21,801 nucleotides of DNA from Bacillota bacterium (GTDB taxonomy: Bacteria; Bacillota; Clostridia; Oscillospirales; Acutalibacteraceae), in the NCBI GenBank assembly GCA_023460155.1, contig JAEWRF010000133.1:1-21801 (forward strand), read 5' to 3'. The first letter of the stretch is position 1, and every line of letters begins with the position of its first letter. Shown here piece by piece: positions 1-8,631 of the stretch. Under the pieces are notes generated by a model. That model was not told the DNA's origin. It worked only from the letters and a program-made list of their open reading frames with translations, and did no database searches. The position numbers and the translations under genes are program-made.

Positions 1-797
1 ATATCTACGTCAACTGCTTCCGGGAGAATGTTCCGGATCCGTCTTCTCTGGCGGTTCGCCTGAGCGACAGACGGTTCGGTATCGGCTCCGACGGGATGAT
101 TCTGATCCAGCCCTCGGATGTGGCAGATTGCCGGATGGATATGTACAACGCGGACGGTTCCCGCGGAAAAATGTGCGGGAACGGTATCCGATGCGTGGGA
201 AAATATGTCTATGAGCGCGGGATTGCCCGAAAAAATGTTCTGACCGTTGAAACACTCAGCGGCATCAAGACACTTTCCCTATCGGTCCGGGACGGAAAAG
301 TTGATTCAATTGAGGTCGATATGGGAGCGCCAGGCCTTGCACCGGAAAAAATTCCGGTGCGGATCGAAAAACCAAAGGTGATTTCGGAGCCGTTCTCCGT
401 AGGCGGAAAAGACTACAAAATTACCTGCGTCAGCATGGGTAACCCGCACTGCATTGTGTTTGAGGACGACGTCGATTCGCTGGACCTTGAAAAAATTGGC
501 CCGGGTTTTGAAAAGCATGCAATTTTCCCGGAACAGGTAAACACGGAATTTGTTCAGATGATTGGACCAGACGAAGTAAAGATGCGTGTCTGGGAACGCG
601 GCTCCGGCGAGACGTGGGCATGCGGCACCGGAGCCTGCGCCGTGGCGGTGGCCTGCGTGCTGAACGGACGGACCGGCCGGTCCGTCAAGGTGCATTTGAA
701 GGGCGGCGACCTTGCAATTTATTGGGACCAAGAAACGGGAAATGTAAAAATGAGGGGCCCTGCTGAATTTGTCTTTGACGGAACCGTCGAAATATGA
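1..797 (+). CDS. dapF: Diaminopimelate epimerase, 5' end outside window
   Basis: DapF interconverts LL- and meso-diaminopimelate in the cytoplasm, supplying peptidoglycan cross-links and lysine. The open frame enters the window at position 3 already inside the protein (visible start IYVNCFRENV), so the true start lies upstream; 264 codons are visible. Both catalytic cysteines can be seen. One is in MCGNGIRC (codon 174-176) and follows the conserved MYNADGS segment. The other is in GETWACGTGACAVA (codon 621-623). Together they form the two-base, cofactor-independent racemase site of the family. The gene ends with TGA 55 nt before the likely start of dapL, the enzyme that makes its LL-DAP substrate, so the two probably share a transcript. 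Identification is firm; only the N-terminus is unknown. Confidence 0.96.
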   Translation, partial: IYVNCFRENVPDPSSLAVRLSDRRFGIGSDGMILIQPSDVADCRMDMYNADGSRGKMCGNGIRCVGKYVYERGIARKNVLTVETLSGIKTLSLSVRDGKVDSIEVDMGAPGLAPEKIPVRIEKPKVISEPFSVGGKDYKITCVSMGNPHCIVFEDDVDSLDLEKIGPGFEKHAIFPEQVNTEFVQMIGPDEVKMRVWERGSGETWACGTGACAVAVACVLNGRTGRSVKVHLKGGDLAIYWDQETGNVKMRGPAEFVFDGTVEI

Positions 798-851
798 TAT
801 ACTTATCGATTGGAATGCAAGAAACCAAGAGACAGGGAAAGGATGGATGTC

Positions 852-2072
852 ATGCTGAAAATTAACCAGAACTTTTTGAAGCTTTCGGCAAACTATCTTT
901 TTGTAGACATTGCCTCCAGAGTTCAGAAATTTTCGAAACAGCATCCGGAAACGGAAATTATCCGTATGGGAATCGGCGATGTCACGCGCCCTCTGCCGAA
1001 GGCCGTTGCGGAAGCGATGAAAAAAGCGGCGGACGAATTGGGCAGCGCCGAAACATTCCGGGGCTACGGCCCGGAAGCAGGATATTCTTTCCTTCGGGAG
1101 GCAATCAGCCAAAACGACTACAAAAAGCATGGGATTGCCATTGAACCGGAGGATATTTTTGTGAGTGACGGCGCGAAGAGCGACACCGGAAATATCGGTG
1201 AAATTTTCGGGACGGAAAATGTTGTCGCCGTTTGCGACCCGGTTTATCCGGTTTATGTGGATACCAACGTGATGGCCGGGCGCGCGGGAGAGTATTCCGA
1301 AGCTGCAGGCTGGAGCAACATCGTCTACATGCCTTGCACAAAGGAAAACGGCTTTTTGCCGCAGCTTCCCGAGAAGCATGTCGATATGATTTACCTCTGT
1401 TTCCCTAACAATCCGACCGGAATGACGATTTCACGCACGGAACTGAAAAAATGGGTCGATTACGCGCTCGAAAACGAAGCGGTGATCCTCTACGACGCCG
1501 CCTACGAGGCGTTTATTGTCAGTCCTGATGTCCCGCACAGCATTTTCGAAATCGAAGGGGCGGACCGCTGCGCGATCGAGTTCCGCAGCTTTTCCAAGAC
1601 GGCCGGCTTTACCGGAACACGCTGTGCGTTTTCGGTGATTCCCCGCGCACTGCAGTTCGGGGGCGTTTCGCTCAACCGGCTTTGGGACAGGCGTCAGGCA
1701 ACAAAAATGAACGGTGTTTCCTATGTCGTACAGCGAGGCGCCGAGGCGGTCTATTCCGAGGAAGGCTGGCGCAGTGTACAGGAGAACCTCGCTTACTACC
1801 GCGAAAACGCGAGGATCCTTCGCGAAGGCTTTGCCAAGGCGGGGATGGAAGCCTACGGCGGGATTGATTCTCCCTATGTCTGGCTGAAGACGCCAGACGG
1901 GCTTTCCTCCTGGGATTTCTTTGATCTGCTTCTGGAAAAAGCCGGCGTTGTCGGTACCCCCGGTTCCGGCTTCGGAGCGAGCGGAGAGGGCTTTTTCCGC
2001 TTGACCTCCTTTAATACAAAGGAAAACACTGAAAAAGCCGCAGCAAAAATTATTGCGGCGTTCCGTGCTTAA
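852..2072 (+). CDS. dapL: LL-diaminopimelate aminotransferase
   Basis: DapL is a PLP enzyme that converts tetrahydrodipicolinate to LL-diaminopimelate in one step with glutamate as amino donor, bypassing the succinylase and acetylase branches. The product feeds the adjacent DapF. The 406-residue protein has the fold-type I aminotransferase marks: FRGYGPEAGY, SDGAKSDTGN, CFPNNPTG, DAAYEAF, and FRSFSKTAGFTG, whose Lys249 should form the Schiff base with PLP. I chose ATG 852 (MLKINQNFLKL) because relatives begin just before this segment and AAAGGA at 838-843 is well spaced from it. ATG 843 is an in-frame alternative, and a TTG at 810 would add 14 residues with no family support. Presence of DapL points to Clostridia-type lysine synthesis. 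Confidence 0.95.
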   Translation: MLKINQNFLKLSANYLFVDIASRVQKFSKQHPETEIIRMGIGDVTRPLPKAVAEAMKKAADELGSAETFRGYGPEAGYSFLREAISQNDYKKHGIAIEPEDIFVSDGAKSDTGNIGEIFGTENVVAVCDPVYPVYVDTNVMAGRAGEYSEAAGWSNIVYMPCTKENGFLPQLPEKHVDMIYLCFPNNPTGMTISRTELKKWVDYALENEAVILYDAAYEAFIVSPDVPHSIFEIEGADRCAIEFRSFSKTAGFTGTRCAFSVIPRALQFGGVSLNRLWDRRQATKMNGVSYVVQRGAEAVYSEEGWRSVQENLAYYRENARILREGFAKAGMEAYGGIDSPYVWLKTPDGLSSWDFFDLLLEKAGVVGTPGSGFGASGEGFFRLTSFNTKENTEKAAAKIIAAFRA

Positions 2073-2097
2073 ACAGCGAAGTTTGTTCTATTATAAT
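2069..2097 (+). promoter_or_regulatory. Possible promoter upstream of carA
   Basis: A perfect -10 hexamer TATAAT at 2092-2097 sits in the 42-nt gap before carA. The best -35 at 17-nt spacing is only TTAAAC (2069-2074), overlapping the dapL stop region. The -10 is convincing and the -35 is weak. It may be an internal promoter letting carAB and the purine genes be expressed apart from dapF-dapL, or chance AT richness. Confidence 0.35.
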
Positions 2098-2114
2098 GAT
2101 TGGTTGGTGATTGA

Positions 2115-3191
2115 ATGAAAGCACTGCTGATGCTCGAGAACGGAATGACTTTCGAAGGGACGGGCTTTGGTTATGAGCACGATACCCTTTGCGAGGTTGT
2201 GTTCAACAGCGCCATGTGCGGTTATTCGGAACTTCTTACGGACCCGTCCTATGCCGGTCAGGGCGTTGTCATGACGTATCCGCTGATCGGGAATTACGGG
2301 ATCTGCTACGATGACGCGGAATCGGTAAGACCGTGGGTCTCCGCGTATATTGTTCATACCCTTTCCACCATTGCCAGCAATTTTCGCTGCGATGTGGACC
2401 TGAATACTTTCCTGACAAACAACCGTATTCCCGGAATGGAAGGAATCGATACCCGGGCTCTCACAAAGATTCTCCGCGAGAGCGGCACCATGCGCGGCAT
2501 GATCGTTTACGGAGATTCCCCCGACCGCGACGCTATGCTGAAAGCGATTCGGGAGTTTACCCTTCAGCCGACCGTTCCCATCGTAAGCTGCAAAGAACCT
2601 GCCGTTTACGGCGACGGACCGGTCAAAGTGGCCCTTCTGGACTACGGAGTGAAAAACAATATCATCCGCTCCCTCGTAAAGCGCGGGTGCACCGTCAAAC
2701 GTTTCCCTTATGACGCAAAGTTTGAGGATTTCATGTCTTTTTCTCCGGACGGCATTATGCTGACCAACGGCCCGGGGGACCCGAAGGACTGTGTCTCCAG
2801 CATTGAGGAGCTTAAGCGTGTTTATAAGCACGGAGTTCCAACATTTGCCATTTGTCTCGGTCATCAGCTCATGGCGCTTGCCAATGGATTCGACACCTAT
2901 AAGCTGAAATACGGACACAGAGGAATCAATCACCCTGTTAAGGATCTGGCGGAAAACAGGGTTTATATCAGTTCCCAGAATCACGGATATGTGGTGAATG
3001 GGAAAACCGTTAATCCTTCAGTGGCTGACATCAGTTTCGTTAGTATGAACGATGGAAGCATTGAGGGATTAAACTATAAAAACGGCAAAGTGTTTTCCGT
3101 CCAGTTCCATCCGGAGGCTTCGCCGGGACCGCTCGACACCGGCTTTTTGTTTGATCGGTTTATGAATCTGATGGGAGGAAGCCGGCAGTGA
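2115..3191 (+). CDS. carA: Carbamoyl-phosphate synthase small (glutaminase) subunit
   Basis: CarA hydrolyses glutamine and channels ammonia to CarB for carbamoyl phosphate, the precursor of pyrimidines and arginine. The 358-residue length is normal. The N-terminal CPSase small domain (GYSELLTDPSYAGQ, then GIDTRALTKILRE) is followed by a class I glutamine amidotransferase domain from about residue 170. This has an oxyanion-loop NGPGDP, the nucleophile Cys247 in FAICLGHQ, and the His/Glu pair in QFHPEASPGP. The start is ATG 2115, although the sequence before it (GGTTGGTGATTG) is a poor Shine-Dalgarno. The stop overlaps the carB start by 4 nt (GTGA at 3188-3191), which implies translational coupling of the two subunits. 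Confidence 0.98.
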   Translation: MKALLMLENGMTFEGTGFGYEHDTLCEVVFNSAMCGYSELLTDPSYAGQGVVMTYPLIGNYGICYDDAESVRPWVSAYIVHTLSTIASNFRCDVDLNTFLTNNRIPGMEGIDTRALTKILRESGTMRGMIVYGDSPDRDAMLKAIREFTLQPTVPIVSCKEPAVYGDGPVKVALLDYGVKNNIIRSLVKRGCTVKRFPYDAKFEDFMSFSPDGIMLTNGPGDPKDCVSSIEELKRVYKHGVPTFAICLGHQLMALANGFDTYKLKYGHRGINHPVKDLAENRVYISSQNHGYVVNGKTVNPSVADISFVSMNDGSIEGLNYKNGKVFSVQFHPEASPGPLDTGFLFDRFMNLMGGSRQ

Positions 3192-6100
3192 GAAGAAAAG
3201 AAATTAAAAAGGTCGTCATCATCGGTTCCGGCCCGATTATAATCGGTCAGGCGGCGGAATTTGACTACGCCGGAACGCAGGCCTGCCGCGCGCTGCGCGA
3301 AGAGGGCATCGAGGTCATCCTGATCAACTCCAACCCCGCCACGATCATGACGGATAAAAAAATCGCGGACAAGGTTTACATTGAGCCGTTGACGGTCGAA
3401 ACAATTAAAAAAGTAATCCTGAAGGAAAATCCGGACAGCGTCCTGCCGACCCTGGGCGGCCAGAATGCGCTGAATCTTGCGGTGGAACTGGAGGAATCCG
3501 GTTTCCTGAGGGAGCACCATGTCGAAATGATCGGCACGGATGCCGACACCATCCGGATGGCGGAGGACCGTGAGCTTTTCAAGGAAGCGATGGCCCGCAT
3601 CCACGAGCCGGTGGCGGAAAGCTCTATTGCGGAAAATATCGAAGACTGTAAGCTGGCCGCAAAGCGGATCGGCTACCCTATCGTAATTCGCCCCGCCTAT
3701 ACGCTGGGCGGAAGCGGCGGCGGCATTGCGGCGAATGAGGAGGAGCTCGTTTCCATTGCAACGGTCGGACTTCACCGCAGCCGTGTGCATCAGGTACTGA
3801 TAGAGCGCTGCATTTCCGGCTGGAAAGAAATCGAATACGAGGTCATGCGCGACCACAACGGCAACTGCATTACGGTCTGCAACATGGAAAACATCGACCC
3901 GGTCGGCGTTCATACCGGAGATTCCATCGTCGTTGCCCCCTGTCAGACTCTTGCGGATAAGGAGCTGCAGATGCTCCGTTCCTCCGCGCTGGCTATTATT
4001 CAGGAACTCAAGGTGGAGGGCGGCTGCAACGTTCAGTTCGCGCTCAATCCGGACAGCTTTGAATACGCCGTTATCGAAGTAAACCCGCGCGTCAGCCGTT
4101 CCTCCGCGCTGGCCTCCAAGGCGACCGGCTACCCGATCGCAAAGGTGGCATCCAAAATTGCGCTCGGCTACACGCTCGACGAGATTCCGAATGCCATCAC
4201 GAAAAAAACCTTCGCCTGCTTTGAGCCGACGCTGGATTACTGCGTGGTGAAAATCCCGCGCTGGCCGTTCGATAAATTCATCTATGCGCGCCGTATTCTC
4301 GGCACACAGATGAAGGCGACGGGCGAAGTGATGGGCATTGCCCCCACGTTCGAGGCAGCGCTGATGAAATCCGTCCGCTGCCTGGAAATTAACCTTTTCA
4401 GCCTGATTGACGAGACGCTAAAGGACGTTTCCGACAGCGCGCTCAACGAAATGCTCCATGTCGTGGACGACCGCCGGCTCTGGGTTGTGGCGGAAGCTCT
4501 GCGGCGCGGCGTCACAAAAGAGAAAATCCATGACATTACGAAAATAGACCTGTGGTTCCTGGACAAGTACTTGAACATTATCAATGTGGAAAAGGAACTC
4601 TCCGAGAAACCGCTGGACAAGGACCTTCTGCTGAGAGCAAAGAAGTATGAATTCCTAGATAAGACCATCTCGAAGCTGTGCGGTAAGAGTGTGGAAGAGC
4701 TTCGCACGCTGGAAAAGCAGTGGAATATCCGCCCCGTTTATAAAATGGTGGATACCTGTGCCGCTGAGTTCGATGCGGAGACCCCTTACTACTACTCCAG
4801 CTACGGGATTCAGAATGAGTCCGTGGGAAAATCTGACCGGAAAAAGGTCATGGTTGTCGGCTCCGGACCGATCCGGATCGGGCAGGGAATCGAATTTGAC
4901 TTCTGCTCCGTGCACAGTGTATGGGCTTTGAGGGATCAGGGCTGCGAGACCATTATTGTTAACAACAACCCGGAAACCGTCAGTACGGATTTCGATGTGG
5001 CGGATAAGCTGTACTTTGAACCTCTGACTGATGAAGACATTCTCCATATTGTGGAGCAGGAAAAGCCCGACGGAGCGGTCGTGCAGTTCGGCGGTCAGAC
5101 GGCCATCAAACTGGCCGGCGCCATCGAGAAGCTGGGAGTGCCGATCCTCGGTTCTTCCTACGACAGCATCGACGCGGCCGAAGACCGCAAGCGCTTTGAC
5201 GCGATTCTGAATGAATGCGGCATCCCCCGCGCTGAAGGCCGTACGGTATTTACCTGTGACGAGGCCATTCAGGCGGCGCATGAGCTGGGTTATCCGGTTC
5301 TGGTTCGTCCCTCCTACGTACTTGGCGGACAGGGAATGCAGATTGCCTATGCCGATGCGGACATCGTCGAGCAGATCGGAATCATTAACCGCATCGCGCA
5401 GGAGCATCCCATCCTGGTCGACAAGTATATCATGGGCACGGAGGTTGAGGTCGACGCGGTATGCGACGGCACGGATTCCGTGATTCCGGGCATCATGCAG
5501 CACATCGAGCGCGCCGGTGTCCATTCCGGCGACAGCATCTCCGTCTATCCCGCCATCGGGATTGATACGGACATGCAGAACCTCATCGTGGAATATACCC
5601 GCAAGCTCGCTAAGGCACTGCATGTCCGCGGTTTGCTGAATATTCAGTATATCGTCAGGGACAACACCGTTTATGTGATCGAGGCCAATCCGCGTTCTTC
5701 CCGCACGGTTCCCTATATCAGCAAGGTAACGGGGATTCCGATTGTCCCGCTGGCCGTCGGCACGTTCTTCGGGAAAACACTTCCGGAGATGGGCTACCAT
5801 TACGGCCTGCAGCGCGAAAAGGATCTGGTTGCCATCAAAATGCCGGTTTTCTCCTTCGAGAAGCTTTACGGGCAGGATGTCAACCTCGGACCGGAGATGA
5901 AATCCACAGGGGAAGTGCTCGGAATTGCCCGGACGTATGACGAAGCGCTGATCAAGGCGTTTTACGGCGCCGGTGTCCATATGATTGAAAAAGGAAATGC
6001 CATTATAACGGTAAAGGACACCGACAAGGAAGAAGTTCTGCCGATTGCGAAAGGACTCTATGAGCTTGGCTGGACGATCTACGCGACGGGCGGTACCTCG

Positions 6101-6403
6101 GACTTCCTAAACGACAATAAAATCCCAACCATCCGGACCCATAAAATCGGATTCGGAACCCCGGATATTCTGGACCATATCAATTCCGGGGAGATCAATC
6201 TCGTCATCAATACCCCATCGAAGGGGGTCACCCATCACCGCGACGGCTATCAGATCCGCAGAAATGCGGTGGAGGCTGGCATTCCTTGCCTGACCTCTCT
6301 CGATACGGCAAACGCTTTCCTTACTTGTGCCAGAAATGTGGATACCACGCAGCTTTCCGTTATTGATATCACCAAAGTGTCTACGTTTTTGAACTTTATT
6401 TGA
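3188..6403 (+). CDS. carB: Carbamoyl-phosphate synthase large subunit
   Basis: CarB makes carbamoyl phosphate from bicarbonate, ammonia delivered by CarA, and two ATP. The 1071-residue protein shows the expected internal duplication. An N-terminal ATP-grasp half opens with GSGPIIIGQAAEFDYAG near residue 13 and contains LGGQNALNLAVEL. A homologous C-terminal half opens with GSGPIRIGQGIEFDF near residue 556 and contains FGGQTAIKLAG. An oligomerisation segment lies between them. From about residue 940 there is an MGS-like allosteric domain (YATGGTSDFL, NTPSKG), where relatives bind UMP, IMP or ornithine. Such control would suit its place between pyrimidine and purine genes. The start is GTG 3188, preceded by GGGAGGA and overlapping the carA stop. 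Confidence 0.98.
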   Translation: MRRKEIKKVVIIGSGPIIIGQAAEFDYAGTQACRALREEGIEVILINSNPATIMTDKKIADKVYIEPLTVETIKKVILKENPDSVLPTLGGQNALNLAVELEESGFLREHHVEMIGTDADTIRMAEDRELFKEAMARIHEPVAESSIAENIEDCKLAAKRIGYPIVIRPAYTLGGSGGGIAANEEELVSIATVGLHRSRVHQVLIERCISGWKEIEYEVMRDHNGNCITVCNMENIDPVGVHTGDSIVVAPCQTLADKELQMLRSSALAIIQELKVEGGCNVQFALNPDSFEYAVIEVNPRVSRSSALASKATGYPIAKVASKIALGYTLDEIPNAITKKTFACFEPTLDYCVVKIPRWPFDKFIYARRILGTQMKATGEVMGIAPTFEAALMKSVRCLEINLFSLIDETLKDVSDSALNEMLHVVDDRRLWVVAEALRRGVTKEKIHDITKIDLWFLDKYLNIINVEKELSEKPLDKDLLLRAKKYEFLDKTISKLCGKSVEELRTLEKQWNIRPVYKMVDTCAAEFDAETPYYYSSYGIQNESVGKSDRKKVMVVGSGPIRIGQGIEFDFCSVHSVWALRDQGCETIIVNNNPETVSTDFDVADKLYFEPLTDEDILHIVEQEKPDGAVVQFGGQTAIKLAGAIEKLGVPILGSSYDSIDAAEDRKRFDAILNECGIPRAEGRTVFTCDEAIQAAHELGYPVLVRPSYVLGGQGMQIAYADADIVEQIGIINRIAQEHPILVDKYIMGTEVEVDAVCDGTDSVIPGIMQHIERAGVHSGDSISVYPAIGIDTDMQNLIVEYTRKLAKALHVRGLLNIQYIVRDNTVYVIEANPRSSRTVPYISKVTGIPIVPLAVGTFFGKTLPEMGYHYGLQREKDLVAIKMPVFSFEKLYGQDVNLGPEMKSTGEVLGIARTYDEALIKAFYGAGVHMIEKGNAIITVKDTDKEEVLPIAKGLYELGWTIYATGGTSDFLNDNKIPTIRTHKIGFGTPDILDHINSGEINLVINTPSKGVTHHRDGYQIRRNAVEAGIPCLTSLDTANAFLTCARNVDTTQLSVIDITKVSTFLNFI

Positions 6404-6439
6404 ATAAATAAAATGAAAAACGATTTGGAGGAAAATAAT

Positions 6440-7144
6440 ATGGAAAAGAAAGAACAGCTCTATGAGGGAAAAGCAAAGAAGGTTTTCGCCACCGAGGATC
6501 CCGATTATGTAATTGTGGATTACAAGGACGATGCAACGGCGTTCAACGGACTGAAAAAGGGCACCATCGTGGGCAAGGGTGTCATCAACAACAAAATGTC
6601 GAACTATATGTTCCAGCTTCTGGAGAAGCAGGGGATTCCCACTCACTTTGTCAAACAGCTCAGCGACCGTGAAACAGTAGTAAAAAAAGTTTCGATTGTC
6701 CCGCTGGAGGTCATCATGCGCAACAAGGCGGCGGGCAGCTTTTCCAAACGCCTCGGCATTCCTGAGGGTACTGAACTGAAATGCCCGGTGCTTGAATTCT
6801 CTTACAAGAATGACGAGCTGGGCGATCCGATGGTCAACGATACTCATGTTCTGGCCGCCGGCTTTGCTACGCAGGAGGATATCGACACCATTAAGGCAAT
6901 GGCGCAGAAAATCAATAAGATTCTCTGCGAGTTTTTCCTCTCCGTGAATATCGAACTGATTGATTTCAAACTGGAATTCGGGCGTTTCCACGATACCATT
7001 ATCCTCGCAGACGAAATCTCGCCGGATACCTGCCGCTTCTGGGATGTGCACACTCATGAAAAGCTGGACAAGGACCGCTTCCGCCGCGATCTCGGCGGAG
7101 TGGAAGATGCCTATCAAGAGGTCATGAAACGGATCGGCCTGTAA
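6440..7144 (+). CDS. purC: SAICAR synthetase (phosphoribosylaminoimidazole-succinocarboxamide synthase)
   Basis: PurC joins carboxyaminoimidazole ribotide and aspartate using ATP to give SAICAR, the substrate of PurB two genes downstream. The 234-residue protein matches family length. It begins with the ATP-binding KEQLYEGKAKKVF and contains DYKDDATAFNG, the substrate-site block VPLEVIMRNKAAGS, DPMVNDTHV, and the signature DEISPDTCRFWD. ATG 6440 is preferred because GGAGG at 6427-6431 lies 8 nt upstream. The in-frame ATG at 6413 would prepend nine residues that run across the ribosome binding site. The gap to carB is 36 nt with no terminator, so co-transcription is likely. PurE, PurK and the other pathway genes are not in this window. 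Confidence 0.97.
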   Translation: MEKKEQLYEGKAKKVFATEDPDYVIVDYKDDATAFNGLKKGTIVGKGVINNKMSNYMFQLLEKQGIPTHFVKQLSDRETVVKKVSIVPLEVIMRNKAAGSFSKRLGIPEGTELKCPVLEFSYKNDELGDPMVNDTHVLAAGFATQEDIDTIKAMAQKINKILCEFFLSVNIELIDFKLEFGRFHDTIILADEISPDTCRFWDVHTHEKLDKDRFRRDLGGVEDAYQEVMKRIGL

Positions 7145-7161
7145 AGAATGGAGGCAAACCC

Positions 7162-8610
7162 TTGAACTACTCGACTGCGGATCGCGAATTCGACCATCCG
7201 CATGAAGAATGCGGCGTTTTCGGGATTTATTCCGACGGCTCCGTGAATCCTTCCTATGCCACATACAACGGCCTGCTCGCGCTTCAGCACCGCGGGCAGG
7301 AAAGCTGCGGCATTGCGGTGAACGACTGCGGCGTGATTTCCTATTCCAAGCATATGGGACTCGTTACGGAAGCGTTCAATCAGGAGATTCTGGACCAGCT
7401 GACCGGCCAGATTGCGGTGGGACATGTACGCTATTCGACCGCGGGGGCAAGCGTTCGGGAGAACGCTCAGCCTCTGGTAATGCGGTATATCAAAGGGACG
7501 CTGGCTCTTGCCCACAACGGCAACCTGACCAACGCCTATGAACTGCACGAAACTCTGGCGAAGCAGGGCAGCATTTTCCAGACGACGATTGATACGGAAG
7601 TTATGGCCTATCTGATCGCCAAGGAGCGCGTGAAGTCTCACTCCATTGAAGAAGCACTTCAGCGCACGCTTCCTAAGATTCACGGTGCGTATTCCATGAT
7701 TGTCATGAGTCCGCAGAAACTCATTGCCGTACGGGATCCACACGGTTTCCACCCGCTCTGCATTGGGAAGATCAATAACTCCTACGTCTTTGCTTCGGAG
7801 ACATGCGCGCTGGACGCCTGCGGGGCGGAGTTCCTCCGCGACGTGGAACCCGGCGAAATCGTTGTGGCAGATAAAAACGGCTTGCGGTCCCTGCATGTTG
7901 CCCCAAAGGCAAAATCCCTCTGCGTGTTCGAGTATATCTATTTTGCGCGGACGGACAGCGTGATCGACGGCATCAGCGTCTATGAGGCCCGTAAGGAAGC
8001 GGGACGGCTGCTGGCCCGTCAGCATCCGGTGGATGCCGATATCGTGATCGGGGTTCCGGAATCGGGAATCGACGCGGCAGTCGGCTACAGCGAGGAATCC
8101 GGTATCCCGTATCAAAAAGGGATTGTAAAGAACTCCTATATTGGCCGGACTTTTATCAAACCGAGCCAGTCGGAGCGCAGCCGGAGCGTCCGCATCAAGC
8201 TGAACGCGCTGACTTCGGCGGTCAAGGGCAAACGTGTTGTGATGCTGGACGATTCCATCGTGCGCGGCACAACCAGCGCACGGATTGTAACCATGCTCAA
8301 GGAAGCAGGCGCAACGGAAGTCCACCTGAGGATCAGCTCTCCGCCGTTCCTGTGGCCCTGCTATTTCGGAACCGACATCCCCTCAAAGGACGATCTTGTC
8401 GCATGCCATCACAGCATTGAAGAGATCGGAAGAATGAGCTATGCGGATTCGATCGATTTTCTCAACCTGGACAATCTTTCCAAGATGCTTGGGGGGAAAT
8501 GTCCCGGCTACTGCGACGCCTGTTTTTCCGGGAACTATCCTGCTGAAATACCGGACTATCTTGTAGCAGAGAAAAATTATGATTACTGCACGCCGATCAA
8601 ACGATTTTGA
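7162..8610 (+). CDS. purF: Amidophosphoribosyltransferase, Fe-S type with propeptide
   Basis: PurF commits PRPP to purine synthesis by adding the amide nitrogen of glutamine, giving 5-phosphoribosylamine. The 482-residue protein starts at TTG 7162, supported by GGAGG about 8 nt upstream. The first 16 residues precede Cys17 (EECGVFGI). Relatives cleave such a propeptide to free the N-terminal cysteine nucleophile of an Ntn glutaminase domain. The C-terminal phosphoribosyltransferase domain has the PRPP motif VVMLDDSIVRGTTS. Cys254, Cys400, Cys451 and Cys454 (GYCDACFSG) match the spacing of the four ligands of the [4Fe-4S] cluster in Bacillus subtilis PurF, which makes that enzyme oxygen-sensitive. 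It sits 17 nt after purC and 21 nt before purB, so one transcript is likely. Confidence 0.97.
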   Translation: MNYSTADREFDHPHEECGVFGIYSDGSVNPSYATYNGLLALQHRGQESCGIAVNDCGVISYSKHMGLVTEAFNQEILDQLTGQIAVGHVRYSTAGASVRENAQPLVMRYIKGTLALAHNGNLTNAYELHETLAKQGSIFQTTIDTEVMAYLIAKERVKSHSIEEALQRTLPKIHGAYSMIVMSPQKLIAVRDPHGFHPLCIGKINNSYVFASETCALDACGAEFLRDVEPGEIVVADKNGLRSLHVAPKAKSLCVFEYIYFARTDSVIDGISVYEARKEAGRLLARQHPVDADIVIGVPESGIDAAVGYSEESGIPYQKGIVKNSYIGRTFIKPSQSERSRSVRIKLNALTSAVKGKRVVMLDDSIVRGTTSARIVTMLKEAGATEVHLRISSPPFLWPCYFGTDIPSKDDLVACHHSIEEIGRMSYADSIDFLNLDNLSKMLGGKCPGYCDACFSGNYPAEIPDYLVAEKNYDYCTPIKRF

Positions 8611-8631
8611 TTTTTCTGGAGGCCTGAAAAA

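Noticed and set aside
4655..5980. 441-codon minus-strand open frame inside carB
   Set aside because: It lies wholly antisense to the second ATP-grasp half of CarB, has no ribosome binding site worth noting and no family resemblance.
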